Shown one piece after another: positions 24,470-34,887 of a stretch of DNA of 64,000 nt. A model generated the notes under the pieces. The model was not told where the DNA came from. It made no database searches and saw nothing but the letters and a program-made list of their open reading frames with translations. Made by a program: the position numbers and the translations under genes. Source of the stretch: Antarcticimicrobium sp040365005 (GTDB taxonomy: Bacteria; Pseudomonadota; Alphaproteobacteria; Rhodobacterales; Rhodobacteraceae). Within the stretch, counting starts at the first letter, position 1. The number at the start of each line of letters is the position of its first letter. The stretch is taken from positions 248,001-312,000 of the forward strand of contig NZ_BAABWV010000001.1 of NCBI RefSeq assembly GCF_040365005.1, written 5' to 3'.

Positions 24470-25102
24470 ATGGACACCGCCTTTCTGATTACCGCCTTCG
24501 TCACGCTCTTCGTGATCATCGACCCGATCGGGCTGACGCCGATGTTCGTGGCGCTGACCCAAGGCATGGCCCCCGCCCGGCGCCGCGCGATGGCGCTGCG
24601 CGCCTGCCTCACCGCCGCGATCCTGCTGACCCTGTTCGCCGGTTTCGGCGAGGCGGTGCTGGGCTTTGCCGGGATCTCGATGCCCGCGTTTCGCGTCGCC
24701 GGCGGCATCCTGTTGTTTCTCACCGCGCTCGACATGCTGTTCGAACGCCGCACCAAGCGGCGCGAGGGCCAGGCCGAGGAGGCCGAAGACGAGGACGACG
24801 GCCACGACCCCTCGGTGTTTCCCCTCGCCATCCCGCTGATCGCCGGCCCCGGCTCGATCGCCACCATGATCCTGCTGGCGGGCCAGAAACCCGGTCTGGC
24901 CGGGCTGGCCATGGTGGTCGGGGTGATGCTGGCGGTGCTGGCCGTTCTGTTCCTGCTGTTTCTCTCCGCCGGGCTGTTCGAGCGCGCCATGGGCAAGACC
25001 GGGATCAACGTGATCACCCGGCTGCTGGGCATGCTGCTGGCCGCGCTCTCGGTGCAGTTCGTGCTGGACGGGCTGCGGACCTTTGGCCTCGCCAACTGGT
25101 AA
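24470..25102 (+). CDS. MarC family integral membrane protein
   Basis: A 210-residue protein with six hydrophobic segments, opening with the family signature ITAFVTLFVIIDPIGLTPMFVALT. Conserved FPLAIPLIAGPGSIATMILLA lies at the middle, after an acidic and charged loop (ERRTKRREGQAEEAEDEDDG, about residues 88-108) longer than usual. MarC was once linked to multiple antibiotic resistance in E. coli, but that link was later disputed; the actual transport role remains unknown. ATGG at 24470 follows CGGGGGG. It has its own unit after the ABC-F terminator, and the retropepsin gene follows after 51 bases. Confidence 0.92.
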   Translation: MDTAFLITAFVTLFVIIDPIGLTPMFVALTQGMAPARRRAMALRACLTAAILLTLFAGFGEAVLGFAGISMPAFRVAGGILLFLTALDMLFERRTKRREGQAEEAEDEDDGHDPSVFPLAIPLIAGPGSIATMILLAGQKPGLAGLAMVVGVMLAVLAVLFLLFLSAGLFERAMGKTGINVITRLLGMLLAALSVQFVLDGLRTFGLANW

Positions 25103-25153
25103 CCGGGGCGGCAATGCCTACATCTGAGGGGGAATACGTCGGAGGCTACGAGA

Positions 25154-25735
25154 ATGGATTCATGGGATATCGGCAGCCTGGCCTATCTGGGCCTGTTGGG
25201 GGCCGTTCTCGTCTTTTGGCTGATCGTCCATAACCGCCAGGCCCTGGGCCGGACGCTGCAACAGGCGGCGGGCTGGGTTCTGATCTTTCTCGCCGTGATC
25301 GCAGTGGTGGGGCTGTGGGACGACATCCGGCGCACCGCCCTGCCCGGCCGCGCCGCCGTGGCGACCGAGGGCCGGATCGAGGTGCCGCGTTCACCCGACG
25401 GGCATTTCTACCTCACCCTTCTGGTCAACGACGCGCCGGTGCAGTTCATGATCGACACCGGCGCCAGCGCCGTGGTGCTGCGCCCCGATGATGCGGCCCG
25501 CACCGGCATCGACACCGCCGACCTGGCCTTTACCGGGCGCGCCAATACCGCCAACGGCGCGATCCGCACCGCCCCCGTGCGACTGGCCAAGGTTTCCCTG
25601 GGCCCGATCGAGGACCGCAACCTGCGCGCCTGGGTGAACGAGGGCGCGATGGACCAGTCACTCCTGGGCATGTCCTATCTGGAACGCTGGGGCCGGATCG
25701 AGATCGCCGGACAGCACCTTGTGCTGGAGCGCTAG
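25154..25735 (+). CDS. Membrane-anchored retropepsin-like aspartic protease (TIGR02281 type)
   Basis: The 193-residue protein has two N-terminal hydrophobic segments (about residues 8-24 and 41-55) and then a soluble domain with one aspartic-protease motif, VQFMIDTGASAVVL, with the catalytic Asp101-Thr-Gly. A single DTG motif means it must dimerise to be active, as retroviral proteases do. Proteins of this type are frequent in Alphaproteobacteria and resemble the rickettsial APRc protease. The GLGMSYLERW-like end (LLGMSYLERWGRIEIAGQHLVL) is the usual C-terminal signature. The substrate is unknown; a periplasmic orientation is likely. Confidence 0.9.
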   Translation: MDSWDIGSLAYLGLLGAVLVFWLIVHNRQALGRTLQQAAGWVLIFLAVIAVVGLWDDIRRTALPGRAAVATEGRIEVPRSPDGHFYLTLLVNDAPVQFMIDTGASAVVLRPDDAARTGIDTADLAFTGRANTANGAIRTAPVRLAKVSLGPIEDRNLRAWVNEGAMDQSLLGMSYLERWGRIEIAGQHLVLER

Positions 25736-25758
25736 GCCAAGCCACGGTTTCCCCTGCG

Positions 25759-25802
25759 GGTGCGTTTTGCGCGCCCTGCGCCACGCAAAACCTCACCTTT
25801 TT
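25759..25802 (+). terminator. Intrinsic terminator of the retropepsin gene
   Basis: GGTG-C-GTTTTGCG at 25759-25771 pairs with CGCAAAAC-CT-CACC at 25784-25797, with a 12-base loop and one internal mismatch, and is followed by TTTTTCT. It ends just before the stop of the converging small minus-strand gene. Confidence 0.8.
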
Positions 25803-25803
25803 C

Positions 25804-25995
25804 TCAGTGCTTATGCGTCAACGCCCCCGCGATGAGCGCCAGCAACGCGACCGGGACCAGCAGGCCCCAATCCGGCCCGTGCGGACCGGCCACGACCGGC
25901 CCGGGGTGTGGCGCCGGAACCGGCTGGGCGGATGAGGCCACGGGGGCAAGCAGCGCGGCAACGGCAACCAGGATCGTCAGGTGTGTTCTGAGCAT
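25804..25995 (-). CDS. Small predicted secreted/membrane protein (63 aa), unknown function
   Basis: I do not recognise this protein. It starts at 25995 behind GGAGATGCAGA, a good ribosome site at a spacing of seven. Residues 1-23 form a signal peptide-like stretch (MLRTHLTILVAVAALLAPVA then SSAQ), followed by a proline- and glycine-rich segment and a second hydrophobic helix (LLVPVALLALIAGALT) ending in HKH. The C-terminal layout could anchor it in the inner membrane. It converges with the retropepsin gene. The 234 bases upstream, up to the holC stop, show no other gene. Confidence 0.5.
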   Translation of the reverse strand: MLRTHLTILVAVAALLAPVASSAQPVPAPHPGPVVAGPHGPDWGLLVPVALLALIAGALTHKH

Positions 25996-26229
25996 TCTGC
26001 ATCTCCATGTTGAGGCTCCCCGTCTTCCGTCCGGGACCCGTTGATGTAAATGCGCCTTTGCCCGCGTCGGCAGCGCGCCGCCGCCACCCTTCCACCCCAT
26101 GAGCAAAGGGCCGCCGCGCTGCAACCAAGCGGCTCATCAAGGTGAACATATTGAAATAACTGCCGGGATACCTGTCAGGTTTCGTGATCCGCATCGGCGC
26201 CGGACCGTCAGCCGTGCTGCGGCGCGCTG

Positions 26230-26688
26230 CTATTTCTCGGCCTTCTTCTCCCAGCGACCGGAGTCCTCGGACCAGTATTGCGCCGAACACCCGGCATCGG
26301 TCAGCGCCTTCCACTGGCTGCGCGCCCGGGACAGAGCTGCGCCATCCTGGCCGTCGAAGAGGATGCAGACCCGTTCCAGCGCCCGCACCTCCTGCGCCGT
26401 GACTTCGGCCCCGTCCACCGCCATCAGGCAGGCCGGGTCGTTTGCCGCCGTCGGCGCCGTGGTGAGCAGGATCGGCTGATCCGCGTCATGCGGACCGCCG
26501 GCCAGCCCGTGCGGCAGAAAGCTCTCGTCGCCGAGCAACCACAGCTTTTCGTCGAGCCAGGCCAGCCGGCCCGGGTCGCTGCCCCGGACAGCGATGCGCC
26601 AGCCCGCCGCGCGGGCCTTGTCCAGCAACAGCGGCAGCGTCGCCTCCAGCGGGCGCCGCGTCAGGTGATAGAAATAGGCCGCGCCCAT
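26230..26688 (-). CDS. holC: DNA polymerase III chi subunit
   Basis: The 152-residue protein has the chi-subunit pattern: FYHLTRRPLEATLPLLLDKARAAGWRIAVR at the N-terminus, LDEKLWLLGDESFLPHG in the middle, and the C-terminal WKALTDAGCSAQYWSED. Chi links the clamp loader to single-stranded DNA-binding protein during replication. It starts four bases after the pepA stop, on the same strand; the pepA-holC pair is a common order in Proteobacteria and supports both calls. The length agrees with other alphaproteobacterial HolC proteins. Confidence 0.92.
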   Translation of the reverse strand: MGAAYFYHLTRRPLEATLPLLLDKARAAGWRIAVRGSDPGRLAWLDEKLWLLGDESFLPHGLAGGPHDADQPILLTTAPTAANDPACLMAVDGAEVTAQEVRALERVCILFDGQDGAALSRARSQWKALTDAGCSAQYWSEDSGRWEKKAEK

Positions 26689-26692
26689 GGCC

Positions 26693-28174
<1,482 letters not shown>

Positions 28175-28384
28175 GGATGTCTCCTTGATTTCGCGGGGTT
28201 CCCTCATGGGTAGCGCGCGGGTCGCGGAATGACCAGATAGCAGTTTTCCCTGCCAATCAATTGCAGTAAGGTCCGCCGCAAGACCAATGGCCGGCTCCGG
28301 GGGGATCGCAGTGCCACTACCTGTCAGCGGAACGACGCTGCCCAATTTGCTGCCTGCCAAGCCGGGCGCCGAGGAGGCGCCCGA
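28175..28384. other. Divergent pepA/lptG intergenic region, where lptF is expected
   Basis: These 210 bases separate the pepA start from the lptG start. They must hold both promoters. A short plus-strand frame opens after a stop at 28230 and runs to TGA at 28386-28388, overlapping the lptG start by 4 bases in the style of the rest of this operon; it ends LLPAKPGAEEAPE. It may be coincidence or the tail of a lost lptF gene. No membrane helix is encoded in it. Confidence 0.3.
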
Positions 28385-29482
28385 ATGATTCTCGACAGGT
28401 ATTTCGCGCGACGGTTTCTACAGGCCTTTGCGACCATCGCGGCCATCTTCCTGGCGTTGATCCTGCTGATCGACGCGATCGAACAGTTGCGCCGTTTCGA
28501 GGGGCTGGACGTGGGCCTCGGGCAGTTGATCCGGCTCAGCCTGCTCAGCGCCCCCGCCACCATGAGCCAGATCCTGCCGTTGCTGATGATCCTGTCCACC
28601 GTCGTGCTTTACGTCAGCCTCGCGCGCAGCAGCGAGTTGGTCGTCACCCGCGCCGCCGGACGGTCCGGGTTGCGGGCACTGGCGGCGCCCGTCGCCGTGG
28701 CCCTGGTGATCGGCGGGTTGGCGGTGACCACCCTCAACCCCATCGCCGCGGCCACCTCTAACCGCTACAGCCAGTTGTCCGAAACCTTTCGCGGCACCGG
28801 GCTGTCGGTGTTGTCGCTCAGCGGCGAAGGGCTGTGGCTGCGTCAGGGCGGCGCTCAGGGGCAATCGGTGATCCACGCCACCGGTCACGGCGGTGACGCG
28901 GTCACGCTGTTCGACGTGACCATCCTGACCTATGCGCCGGATGGCGGGCCGGTGCGACGCATCACCGCCAAGAGTGCCCGGCTCGAGGAGCAGGCCTGGG
29001 TGCTGACCAACGCCAAGGTCTGGCCGCTGGCCGCCGGGCTGAACCCAGAGGCCACCGCCGCGACCCACGAGATCCTGCGCATCCCAACCACGCTTACCCC
29101 CGACCGGATCCGCGACAGCCTCGGCCGCCCGTCCGGAGTGTCGATCTATGCGCTGCCGGCGACCATCCGCCAGCTGGCCCAGGCCGGCTTCTCCACCCGC
29201 CGCCACGAGGTCTGGTACCAGGTCGAACTGGCCCGGCCGCTGTTCCTGGTGGCCATGGTACTGGTGGGCGCCGCCTTTACCATGCGGCACAGCCGGTTCG
29301 GCGGCACCGGGGTGGCAGTGCTCTCGGCGGTCCTGCTGGGGTTTTCGCTCTATTTCGTGCGCAACTTCGCCCAGATCCTCGGCGAGAACGGGCAGATCCC
29401 GGTGATGTTGGCGGCCTGGGCGCCGCCGCTGGCGGCGGTGTTCCTGTCGCTCGGCCTGCTACTGCACGCGGAGGACGGATGA
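28385..29482 (+). CDS. lptG: LPS export ABC transporter permease LptG
   Basis: The 365-residue YjgP/YjgQ-type protein has three N-terminal helices (starting LDRYFARRFLQAFATIAAIFLALILLIDAIEQLRRFE), a large periplasmic jellyroll domain (about 120-275), and three C-terminal helices. The pattern LDRYFARRF...DAIEQLRRF is more like LptG than LptF. With LptF and the LptB ATPase it pulls LPS out of the inner membrane. The stop overlaps the lptD start. In related bacteria lptF normally precedes it; here the place is empty, so either lptF is elsewhere or my F/G assignment is reversed. Confidence 0.85.
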   Translation: MILDRYFARRFLQAFATIAAIFLALILLIDAIEQLRRFEGLDVGLGQLIRLSLLSAPATMSQILPLLMILSTVVLYVSLARSSELVVTRAAGRSGLRALAAPVAVALVIGGLAVTTLNPIAAATSNRYSQLSETFRGTGLSVLSLSGEGLWLRQGGAQGQSVIHATGHGGDAVTLFDVTILTYAPDGGPVRRITAKSARLEEQAWVLTNAKVWPLAAGLNPEATAATHEILRIPTTLTPDRIRDSLGRPSGVSIYALPATIRQLAQAGFSTRRHEVWYQVELARPLFLVAMVLVGAAFTMRHSRFGGTGVAVLSAVLLGFSLYFVRNFAQILGENGQIPVMLAAWAPPLAAVFLSLGLLLHAEDG

Positions 29483-31635
29483 TGCTGCGCCTTCTGATAT
29501 CCGCAGTCGTGCTGGTGGCGGGCACCCATCTGGGCAGCCTCGCGCTGGCCCAGGCCGGCCCGTCGCAAGACACCCGGACCGAGCCGCCGGCGATGCTGGT
29601 GGCCGATCGCGTTTTCATCACCCCCGAACGGCAGCTCGTCGCCGAGGGCTCGGTCGAGGCCTTCCAGGGCGAGACCCGCCTCAGGGCCGAGCGGATCACC
29701 TTTGACCGCAAGACCGGCCAGATGACCATCGAGGGACCGATCCGCATCGACCAGGGCGACCAGTTCACCGTGCTGGCCGACGCCGCCGAGATGGACCGCG
29801 GCCTGCGCGACGGGTTGCTGCGCGGCGCCCGTCTGGTCTTCGATCAGCAGGTCCAGCTGGCGGCGCTGCAGATGGTCCGCGTCGGCGGCCGCTACACCCA
29901 GCTTTACAAGACCTCGGTCACCTCCTGCAAAGTCTGCGAGGACGGCCGTCCGCCGCTGTGGCAGATCCGTGCCCGCAGCGTCACCCATGACCAGCAGGAA
30001 CGGCAGCTCTATTTCGAGGGCGCGCAACTGCGCGTGCTCGATGTCCCGGTGTTCTACTTTCCGGCGCTGCGCCTGCCCGACCCCTCGCTCGAGCGCGCCT
30101 CGGGCTTCCTGATCCCGACCATCCGCACCACCTCGAAGCTCAACACCGGCATCCGGGTGCCCTATTTCTTCCGGATCGGCGATCACAAGGACCTGACCGT
30201 CACGCCCTATCTTTCGCCCAAGACCCGGACGCTGACCCTGCGGTATCGCCAGGCGTTCAGCAACGGCCGGATCGAACTCGAGGGCGCCCACACCCGCGAC
30301 GACCTGATCCCGGGCGACAACCGCGGTTACTTCTTCGGCACCGGCGCCTTTGACCTGGCCAATCGGTTCAAACTCAGCTTCGACATCAAGACCGCCTCGG
30401 ACAACGCCTACCTGGTGGATTACGGGCTGACCGATTACGACCGGCTGGAAAGCGAAGTGGAGCTGACCCGCACCACCCGCGACACCGCATTTCGCAGCGC
30501 AATACTCCACTACGACTCGCTGCTCGACGACGAGGACGAGTCGGAGCTTCCCACCCTGATCGGCGATTTTTCCTATGAGCGGCGGATCTTCCCCAATACC
30601 CTTGGCGGAGAGCTGCGCCTGGGTCTGGACATGCGAGGATTCCGCCGCGGCTCGGAGGCCAACGTCATCGGCCGTGACGTCACCCGCCTGACGGCGGACG
30701 TGGAATGGCGCCGAAACTGGATCTTCGACAGCGGGTTCCGCGCCGATTGGACCATGGGGTTCTCCGCCGATCACTTCGCGATTTCCGACGATACCTTCTA
30801 TCCCTCCACGATCGAGCGCACCACGCCGCGCGCGGCCTTGGCGCTGCGCTATCCGATGACGCGCGGGACCGGTTCAGGGGCGACACAATTCCTTGAACCA
30901 CTGGTCCAGATCGGCTGGAGCGACGTGAACGGCCCCGCCGCGCCAATCGACGCAAGCACCTTTGTCGAGTTCGACCAGGGCAACCTGCTGTCGTTGTCAC
31001 GGTTCCCCTCTTCGGATGCGCGCGAGGATGGCACTGCGGCTGCCGTGGGCGTGAACTGGGCCCACTACGCACCCTCGGGCTGGCAGGCCAACGCCACGGT
31101 GGGCCAGGTCTTTCGCGGCCTCGCAGATCCGAATTTCTCCGTCACGTCGGGATTGTCGGGCGAGGCTTCGGCGCTGCTGGTCGCCGGGCAGATCCTGCTG
31201 GACCAGGGATTCAGCCTGACCGGTCGGTCGCTGCTGGACGACTCGCTTCACTTCAACAAGGCGGAATTGCGCGGCAGCTGGTCCGGCAAGCGCACCCGGA
31301 TCAGCGGCTCCTACCTCTGGCTCGGGATCGACCCGGCAGAGGACCGAGACGCCGATGTCTCCGAATTCTGGTTCGACGGCAGCTACCGGGTCACCGCGAA
31401 CTGGACCGCCAGCGCCAACCTGCGCTATGACATCGCGGATGACAGCGCGTCGAGCGCGGGGGTCGGCCTTGTTTATCAGAATGAATGCGTGACAGTCGAT
31501 CTTTCGATCGACCGCAGCTATACCTCGTCAACAAGTGTTGAGCCTTCGACCGATTTCGGATTTACCATCGCCCTCAGCGGCTTTGCCGTTGAGAGCGGAA
31601 CAGAAAAATACAGGCGATCATGCGGAAAATCCTGA
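29479..31635 (+). CDS. lptD: LPS-assembly protein LptD
   Basis: The 718-residue outer-membrane protein opens with a signal peptide (cleavage near ALAQ, residue 25), followed by an OstA-like beta-jellyroll (about 35-150) and a C-terminal beta-barrel. Cys pairs at SCKVC near residue 150 and single Cys at ECVTV and RRSC near the end are placed as expected for the disulphides that LptD needs. It inserts LPS into the outer leaflet with LptE. The gene overlaps lptG by 4 bases and surA by 16, giving a chain of coupled envelope genes. Confidence 0.94.
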   Translation: MMLRLLISAVVLVAGTHLGSLALAQAGPSQDTRTEPPAMLVADRVFITPERQLVAEGSVEAFQGETRLRAERITFDRKTGQMTIEGPIRIDQGDQFTVLADAAEMDRGLRDGLLRGARLVFDQQVQLAALQMVRVGGRYTQLYKTSVTSCKVCEDGRPPLWQIRARSVTHDQQERQLYFEGAQLRVLDVPVFYFPALRLPDPSLERASGFLIPTIRTTSKLNTGIRVPYFFRIGDHKDLTVTPYLSPKTRTLTLRYRQAFSNGRIELEGAHTRDDLIPGDNRGYFFGTGAFDLANRFKLSFDIKTASDNAYLVDYGLTDYDRLESEVELTRTTRDTAFRSAILHYDSLLDDEDESELPTLIGDFSYERRIFPNTLGGELRLGLDMRGFRRGSEANVIGRDVTRLTADVEWRRNWIFDSGFRADWTMGFSADHFAISDDTFYPSTIERTTPRAALALRYPMTRGTGSGATQFLEPLVQIGWSDVNGPAAPIDASTFVEFDQGNLLSLSRFPSSDAREDGTAAAVGVNWAHYAPSGWQANATVGQVFRGLADPNFSVTSGLSGEASALLVAGQILLDQGFSLTGRSLLDDSLHFNKAELRGSWSGKRTRISGSYLWLGIDPAEDRDADVSEFWFDGSYRVTANWTASANLRYDIADDSASSAGVGLVYQNECVTVDLSIDRSYTSSTSVEPSTDFGFTIALSGFAVESGTEKYRRSCGKS

Positions 31636-32876
31636 CCCCCCTTCTGACCATTCTGCACCGGAACACCTGCTTTTCCGTGCGTCTGGCTGCAATGGCCCTC
31701 ATCGCCACCCTGCCCGGCGCCACATTGGCACAGGGCCTGTTCTCGCCTGCGATCACCGTCAACGGCGATGCCATCACCGGCTATGAGCTGGAACAGCGCG
31801 CGCTTCTCCTGCGCGTGTTGAACGCCCCCGGCAACACCCCCGAACTGGCGCGCAAGGCTTTGATCGAAGACAAGCTGAAACTGCAGGCCGCCAAGGCGGC
31901 CGGGATCGAGCTTACGCCCGAGGAATTGAAAGCCGGCATGGACGAATTCGCCGGCCGCGCCAACATGTCCACCGACGCGCTTTTGCAGGCGCTCGCACAG
32001 GAGAACATTTCGCGCCAGACCCTGCGGGATTTCGTCAAGGTCAACCTGCTGTGGCGCAACTACGTCACTGCCCGCTTCGGCGCCCGGGCCCGCCCAACCG
32101 ACGCGGAAGTCGACCGCGCCATGGGCCGCGGCGGGGCCTCGGGCGGGATCCAGGTGCTGCTGTCCGAAGTGATCATTCCGATCACCCCGCAGACCGCCGC
32201 ACAGGTCGAGGCGCTGGCCGACCGGATCGCACAAGTGAAAGGTTATGACGCCTTCTCGGCCGCGGCGACCCAGTACTCGGCCAGCAACAGCCGTGCCGAT
32301 GGCGGCCGGTTGGGCTGGATGCCGCTGACGCGCCTTCCCGCACCGCTGCAATCGGTGATCCTGGGACTGAAAAAGGGCGAGGTCACCGCACCGCTGGCGC
32401 TGCCCAACGCCGTGGCGCTGTTCCAGATGCGGGGCATCCGGGAAACCGGGGGCAGCGACCCGAGCTATGCCAAGATCGACTATGCCAGCTACCTGATTCC
32501 CGGCGGCCGCTCGCCCGAGGCGCTGGCTACGGCGCAACGGATCATCGACAGCACCGACACCTGCGACGATCTTTACGGAATCGCCAAGGATCAGCCGCCC
32601 CAGGTGCTGGAGCGCAACGAACGCGCCCCGCGCGATATCCCGCGCGACGTGGCACTGGAACTGTCCAAGCTGGACACCGACGAAACCTCGACCGCGCTCA
32701 CCCGCAACAACGGTCAGACTCTGGTCCTGCTCATGCTTTGCGGCCGCACCGCGCAGTCCATCGCCGAGGCCAGCCGCGACCAGATCGGCAACGCCCTGAT
32801 CGAGCAACGACTGCAGAGTTTCTCCGCCAGCCAAATCGAACAGCTCCGGGCCGACGCGCAGATCCTCGAACGATGA
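31620..32876 (+). CDS. Periplasmic SurA-like peptidyl-prolyl isomerase
   Basis: The 418-residue protein has a signal peptide (after a charged start, hydrophobic LAAMALIATLPGATLAQ), the SurA N-terminal chaperone domain (ITVNGDAITGYELEQRALLL through FVKVNLLWRNYV) and a parvulin domain (about 175-275, with ASNSRADGGRLGWMPLTRLP). It assists folding of outer-membrane proteins such as LptD, encoded just upstream. Its start lies 16 bases inside lptD. The C-terminal part is more divergent than in E. coli SurA, as is common in Alphaproteobacteria, so I do not assign the symbol with full confidence. Confidence 0.88.
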   Translation: MRKILTPLLTILHRNTCFSVRLAAMALIATLPGATLAQGLFSPAITVNGDAITGYELEQRALLLRVLNAPGNTPELARKALIEDKLKLQAAKAAGIELTPEELKAGMDEFAGRANMSTDALLQALAQENISRQTLRDFVKVNLLWRNYVTARFGARARPTDAEVDRAMGRGGASGGIQVLLSEVIIPITPQTAAQVEALADRIAQVKGYDAFSAAATQYSASNSRADGGRLGWMPLTRLPAPLQSVILGLKKGEVTAPLALPNAVALFQMRGIRETGGSDPSYAKIDYASYLIPGGRSPEALATAQRIIDSTDTCDDLYGIAKDQPPQVLERNERAPRDIPRDVALELSKLDTDETSTALTRNNGQTLVLLMLCGRTAQSIAEASRDQIGNALIEQRLQSFSASQIEQLRADAQILER

Positions 32877-33838
32877 TCCGCCCCGTCGCGCTCAGTTGTG
32901 GCGAACCGGCAGGGGTCGGGCCGGAAATTGCCGTCAGCGCCTGGCAGGCGCTGCGCGGCGACTGCCCCTTCGTCTGGATCGGGGATCCGCGCCACCTGCC
33001 CGAGGGAACCCCGGTCGCCGTGCTGGACGACCCGGCCAAGGCCATCGCTGCCTGCGCCTCCGCCTTTCCAGTGCTGGCGCATCCCTTCGCCAACCCGACC
33101 ACGCCCGGGCACCCAGACCCGGCCAACGCGCGCGGCGTGATCACCGCCATCGAACGCGCAGTTGCGCTTACACAGTCCGGCCAGACCTGCGCCGTCTGCA
33201 CCGCGCCGATCCACAAGAAGGCGCTGATCGACGGCGCCGAGTTCGGCTATCCCGGCCATACGGAGTTTCTGGCCGCCCTCGGCAGGGTGGAACGTGTGGT
33301 GATGATGCTGGCCAGCGACGCCCTGCGCGTGGTGCCCACCACCATACATATCGCCCTGTCTGAGGTGCCGCTCCGGCTCACCCCCGAGCTGCTGCGCGAA
33401 ACCATCGAAATCACCGCCCGCAGCCTGCGCGACCAATTCGGCATCCCGCAGCCGCGCCTCGCCGTCGCCGGCCTCAACCCCCACGCCGGTGAAAGCGGCG
33501 CCATGGGCCGCGAAGAGATCGACTGGATCGCGCCGCTTTTGGCCCGGATCCCGCAAGAGGGGTTTACCCTCACCGGTCCGCATCCCGCCGACACGATGTT
33601 CCACGCCGCCGCTCGCGCCCGCTATGACGCCGCGATCTGCATGTACCACGACCAGGCGCTGATCCCGATCAAGACGCTCGATTTCGACCGTGGCGTCAAC
33701 GTCACGCTCGGCCTGCCCTTCATCCGCACCTCGCCCGATCACGGCACCGCCTTTGACATCGCAGGACAGGGCAAGGCCAATCCCTCCAGCCTGATCGAGG
33801 CGCTGAAGCTGGCGCAGCGGATGGCCGCCACGGGATGA
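32873..33838 (+). CDS. pdxA: 4-hydroxythreonine-4-phosphate dehydrogenase
   Basis: The 321-residue protein opens with the PdxA hallmark PVALSCGEPAGVGPEI, has the metal-binding region with GHTEFLA near residue 125, and GLNPHAGESGAMGREE near 200-215; the sequence MYHDQALIPIKTL contains a further metal His. It oxidises 4-phosphohydroxy-L-threonine in the DXP-dependent pyridoxal phosphate route. Start ATG at 32873 overlaps the surA-like stop (ATGA), and its own stop overlaps rsmA in the same way. The surA-pdxA-rsmA order is conserved in many Proteobacteria. Confidence 0.96.
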   Translation: MIRPVALSCGEPAGVGPEIAVSAWQALRGDCPFVWIGDPRHLPEGTPVAVLDDPAKAIAACASAFPVLAHPFANPTTPGHPDPANARGVITAIERAVALTQSGQTCAVCTAPIHKKALIDGAEFGYPGHTEFLAALGRVERVVMMLASDALRVVPTTIHIALSEVPLRLTPELLRETIEITARSLRDQFGIPQPRLAVAGLNPHAGESGAMGREEIDWIAPLLARIPQEGFTLTGPHPADTMFHAAARARYDAAICMYHDQALIPIKTLDFDRGVNVTLGLPFIRTSPDHGTAFDIAGQGKANPSSLIEALKLAQRMAATG

Positions 33839-34677
33839 GCGCCATCGACCCCCTCCCGCCGCTGCGCGCGGTGATCGCCAGTCACGGCTTGTCCGCGCGC
33901 AAATCGCTGGGCCAGAACTTCCTGCTGGACCTCAACCTCACCGCCAAGATCGCGCGGCAGGCGGGGGACTTGACCCAATGCGACGTTCTGGAGATCGGCC
34001 CCGGACCCGGCGGGCTGACCCGCGGGCTGCTGGCCGAGGGCGCGCGCAAGGTTCTGGCCATCGAAAAGGACCCCCGCTGTATCCCCGCGCTGGAGGAGAT
34101 CGCCGCAGCCTATCCCGACCGGTTGCAGATCATCAACGGCGACGCGCTCGAGGTTGATCCGCTGGCGCATCTGACGCCGCCCATCCGCATCGCCGCCAAC
34201 CTGCCCTACAACATCGGGACCGAGCTTCTGGTGCGTTGGCTCACGCCCGCCGACTGGCCGCCGTTCTGGCAAAGCCTGACCCTGATGTTCCAGCGCGAGG
34301 TGGCCGAGCGGATCGTGGCCACGCCCGGTTCCAAGGCCTACGGGCGGCTGGCGATCCTGGCGCAATGGCGCTGCACCGCCCGCATCGTGATGTCCCTGCC
34401 GCCCGGGGCCTTTACCCCGCCGCCCAAGGTCTCCAGCGCCGTGGTGCATCTCGAGGCGCTGCCCGAGCCGCGCTTTCCGGCCGACCCGGCGGTGCTGTCG
34501 CGGGTCGTCGCCGCCGCCTTCAACCAGCGCCGCAAGATGCTGCGCGCCGCACTCAAGGGGCAGGCCCCGGATATCGAGGACCGGCTCATTGCCGCCGGCA
34601 TCGCCCCCACCGAACGCGCCGAACAGGTCGGGCTGGAGCAGTTCTGCGCCCTCGCCCGGGCGCTTGCCCGCCCCTGA
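33835..34677 (+). CDS. rsmA: 16S rRNA (adenine1518/1519-N6)-dimethyltransferase
   Basis: A 280-residue methyltransferase. ARKSLGQNFLLDLNL near residue 20 and the SAM loop VLEIGPGPGGLTRGLL near 50-65 define the family; the target-adenine motif NLPYNIGTELLVRWL is near 122-136. It dimethylates two adenines in the 3' hairpin of 16S rRNA, a late step in small-subunit assembly. It is the last gene in the lptG-lptD-surA-pdxA-rsmA chain. The 210 bases after it hold only the terminator of the converging gene. Confidence 0.96.
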   Translation: MSAIDPLPPLRAVIASHGLSARKSLGQNFLLDLNLTAKIARQAGDLTQCDVLEIGPGPGGLTRGLLAEGARKVLAIEKDPRCIPALEEIAAAYPDRLQIINGDALEVDPLAHLTPPIRIAANLPYNIGTELLVRWLTPADWPPFWQSLTLMFQREVAERIVATPGSKAYGRLAILAQWRCTARIVMSLPPGAFTPPPKVSSAVVHLEALPEPRFPADPAVLSRVVAAAFNQRRKMLRAALKGQAPDIEDRLIAAGIAPTERAEQVGLEQFCALARALARP

Positions 34678-34821
34678 GCGGGATCGGTTCCCGAGGGCCT
34701 GCCCCGGTCAGACAGGGCGCCCAACCACCCCGCCAACGATTCGCCCCGCCACGGGAAGGCGGGCACCCGGCCCGGCGTGGACAACGCCATGATCCCCTTC
34801 GATCTCGGTCTTTCGGGTGCG

Positions 34822-34854
34822 AAAAGGGCCGGTGCGGTTTCCCGCCCGGCCCCT
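34822..34854 (-). terminator. Intrinsic terminator of the DUF4167 gene
   Basis: On the minus strand AAGGGGCCGGG, a loop, and CCGGCCCTTTT form a stem of about nine pairs that ends in TTTT. It lies 34 bases after the DUF4167 stop. It could also slow transcription from rsmA on the other strand. Confidence 0.7.
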
Positions 34855-34887
34855 TGGGTCACATCAATTTGTTTCGCCCGGCTGCGA

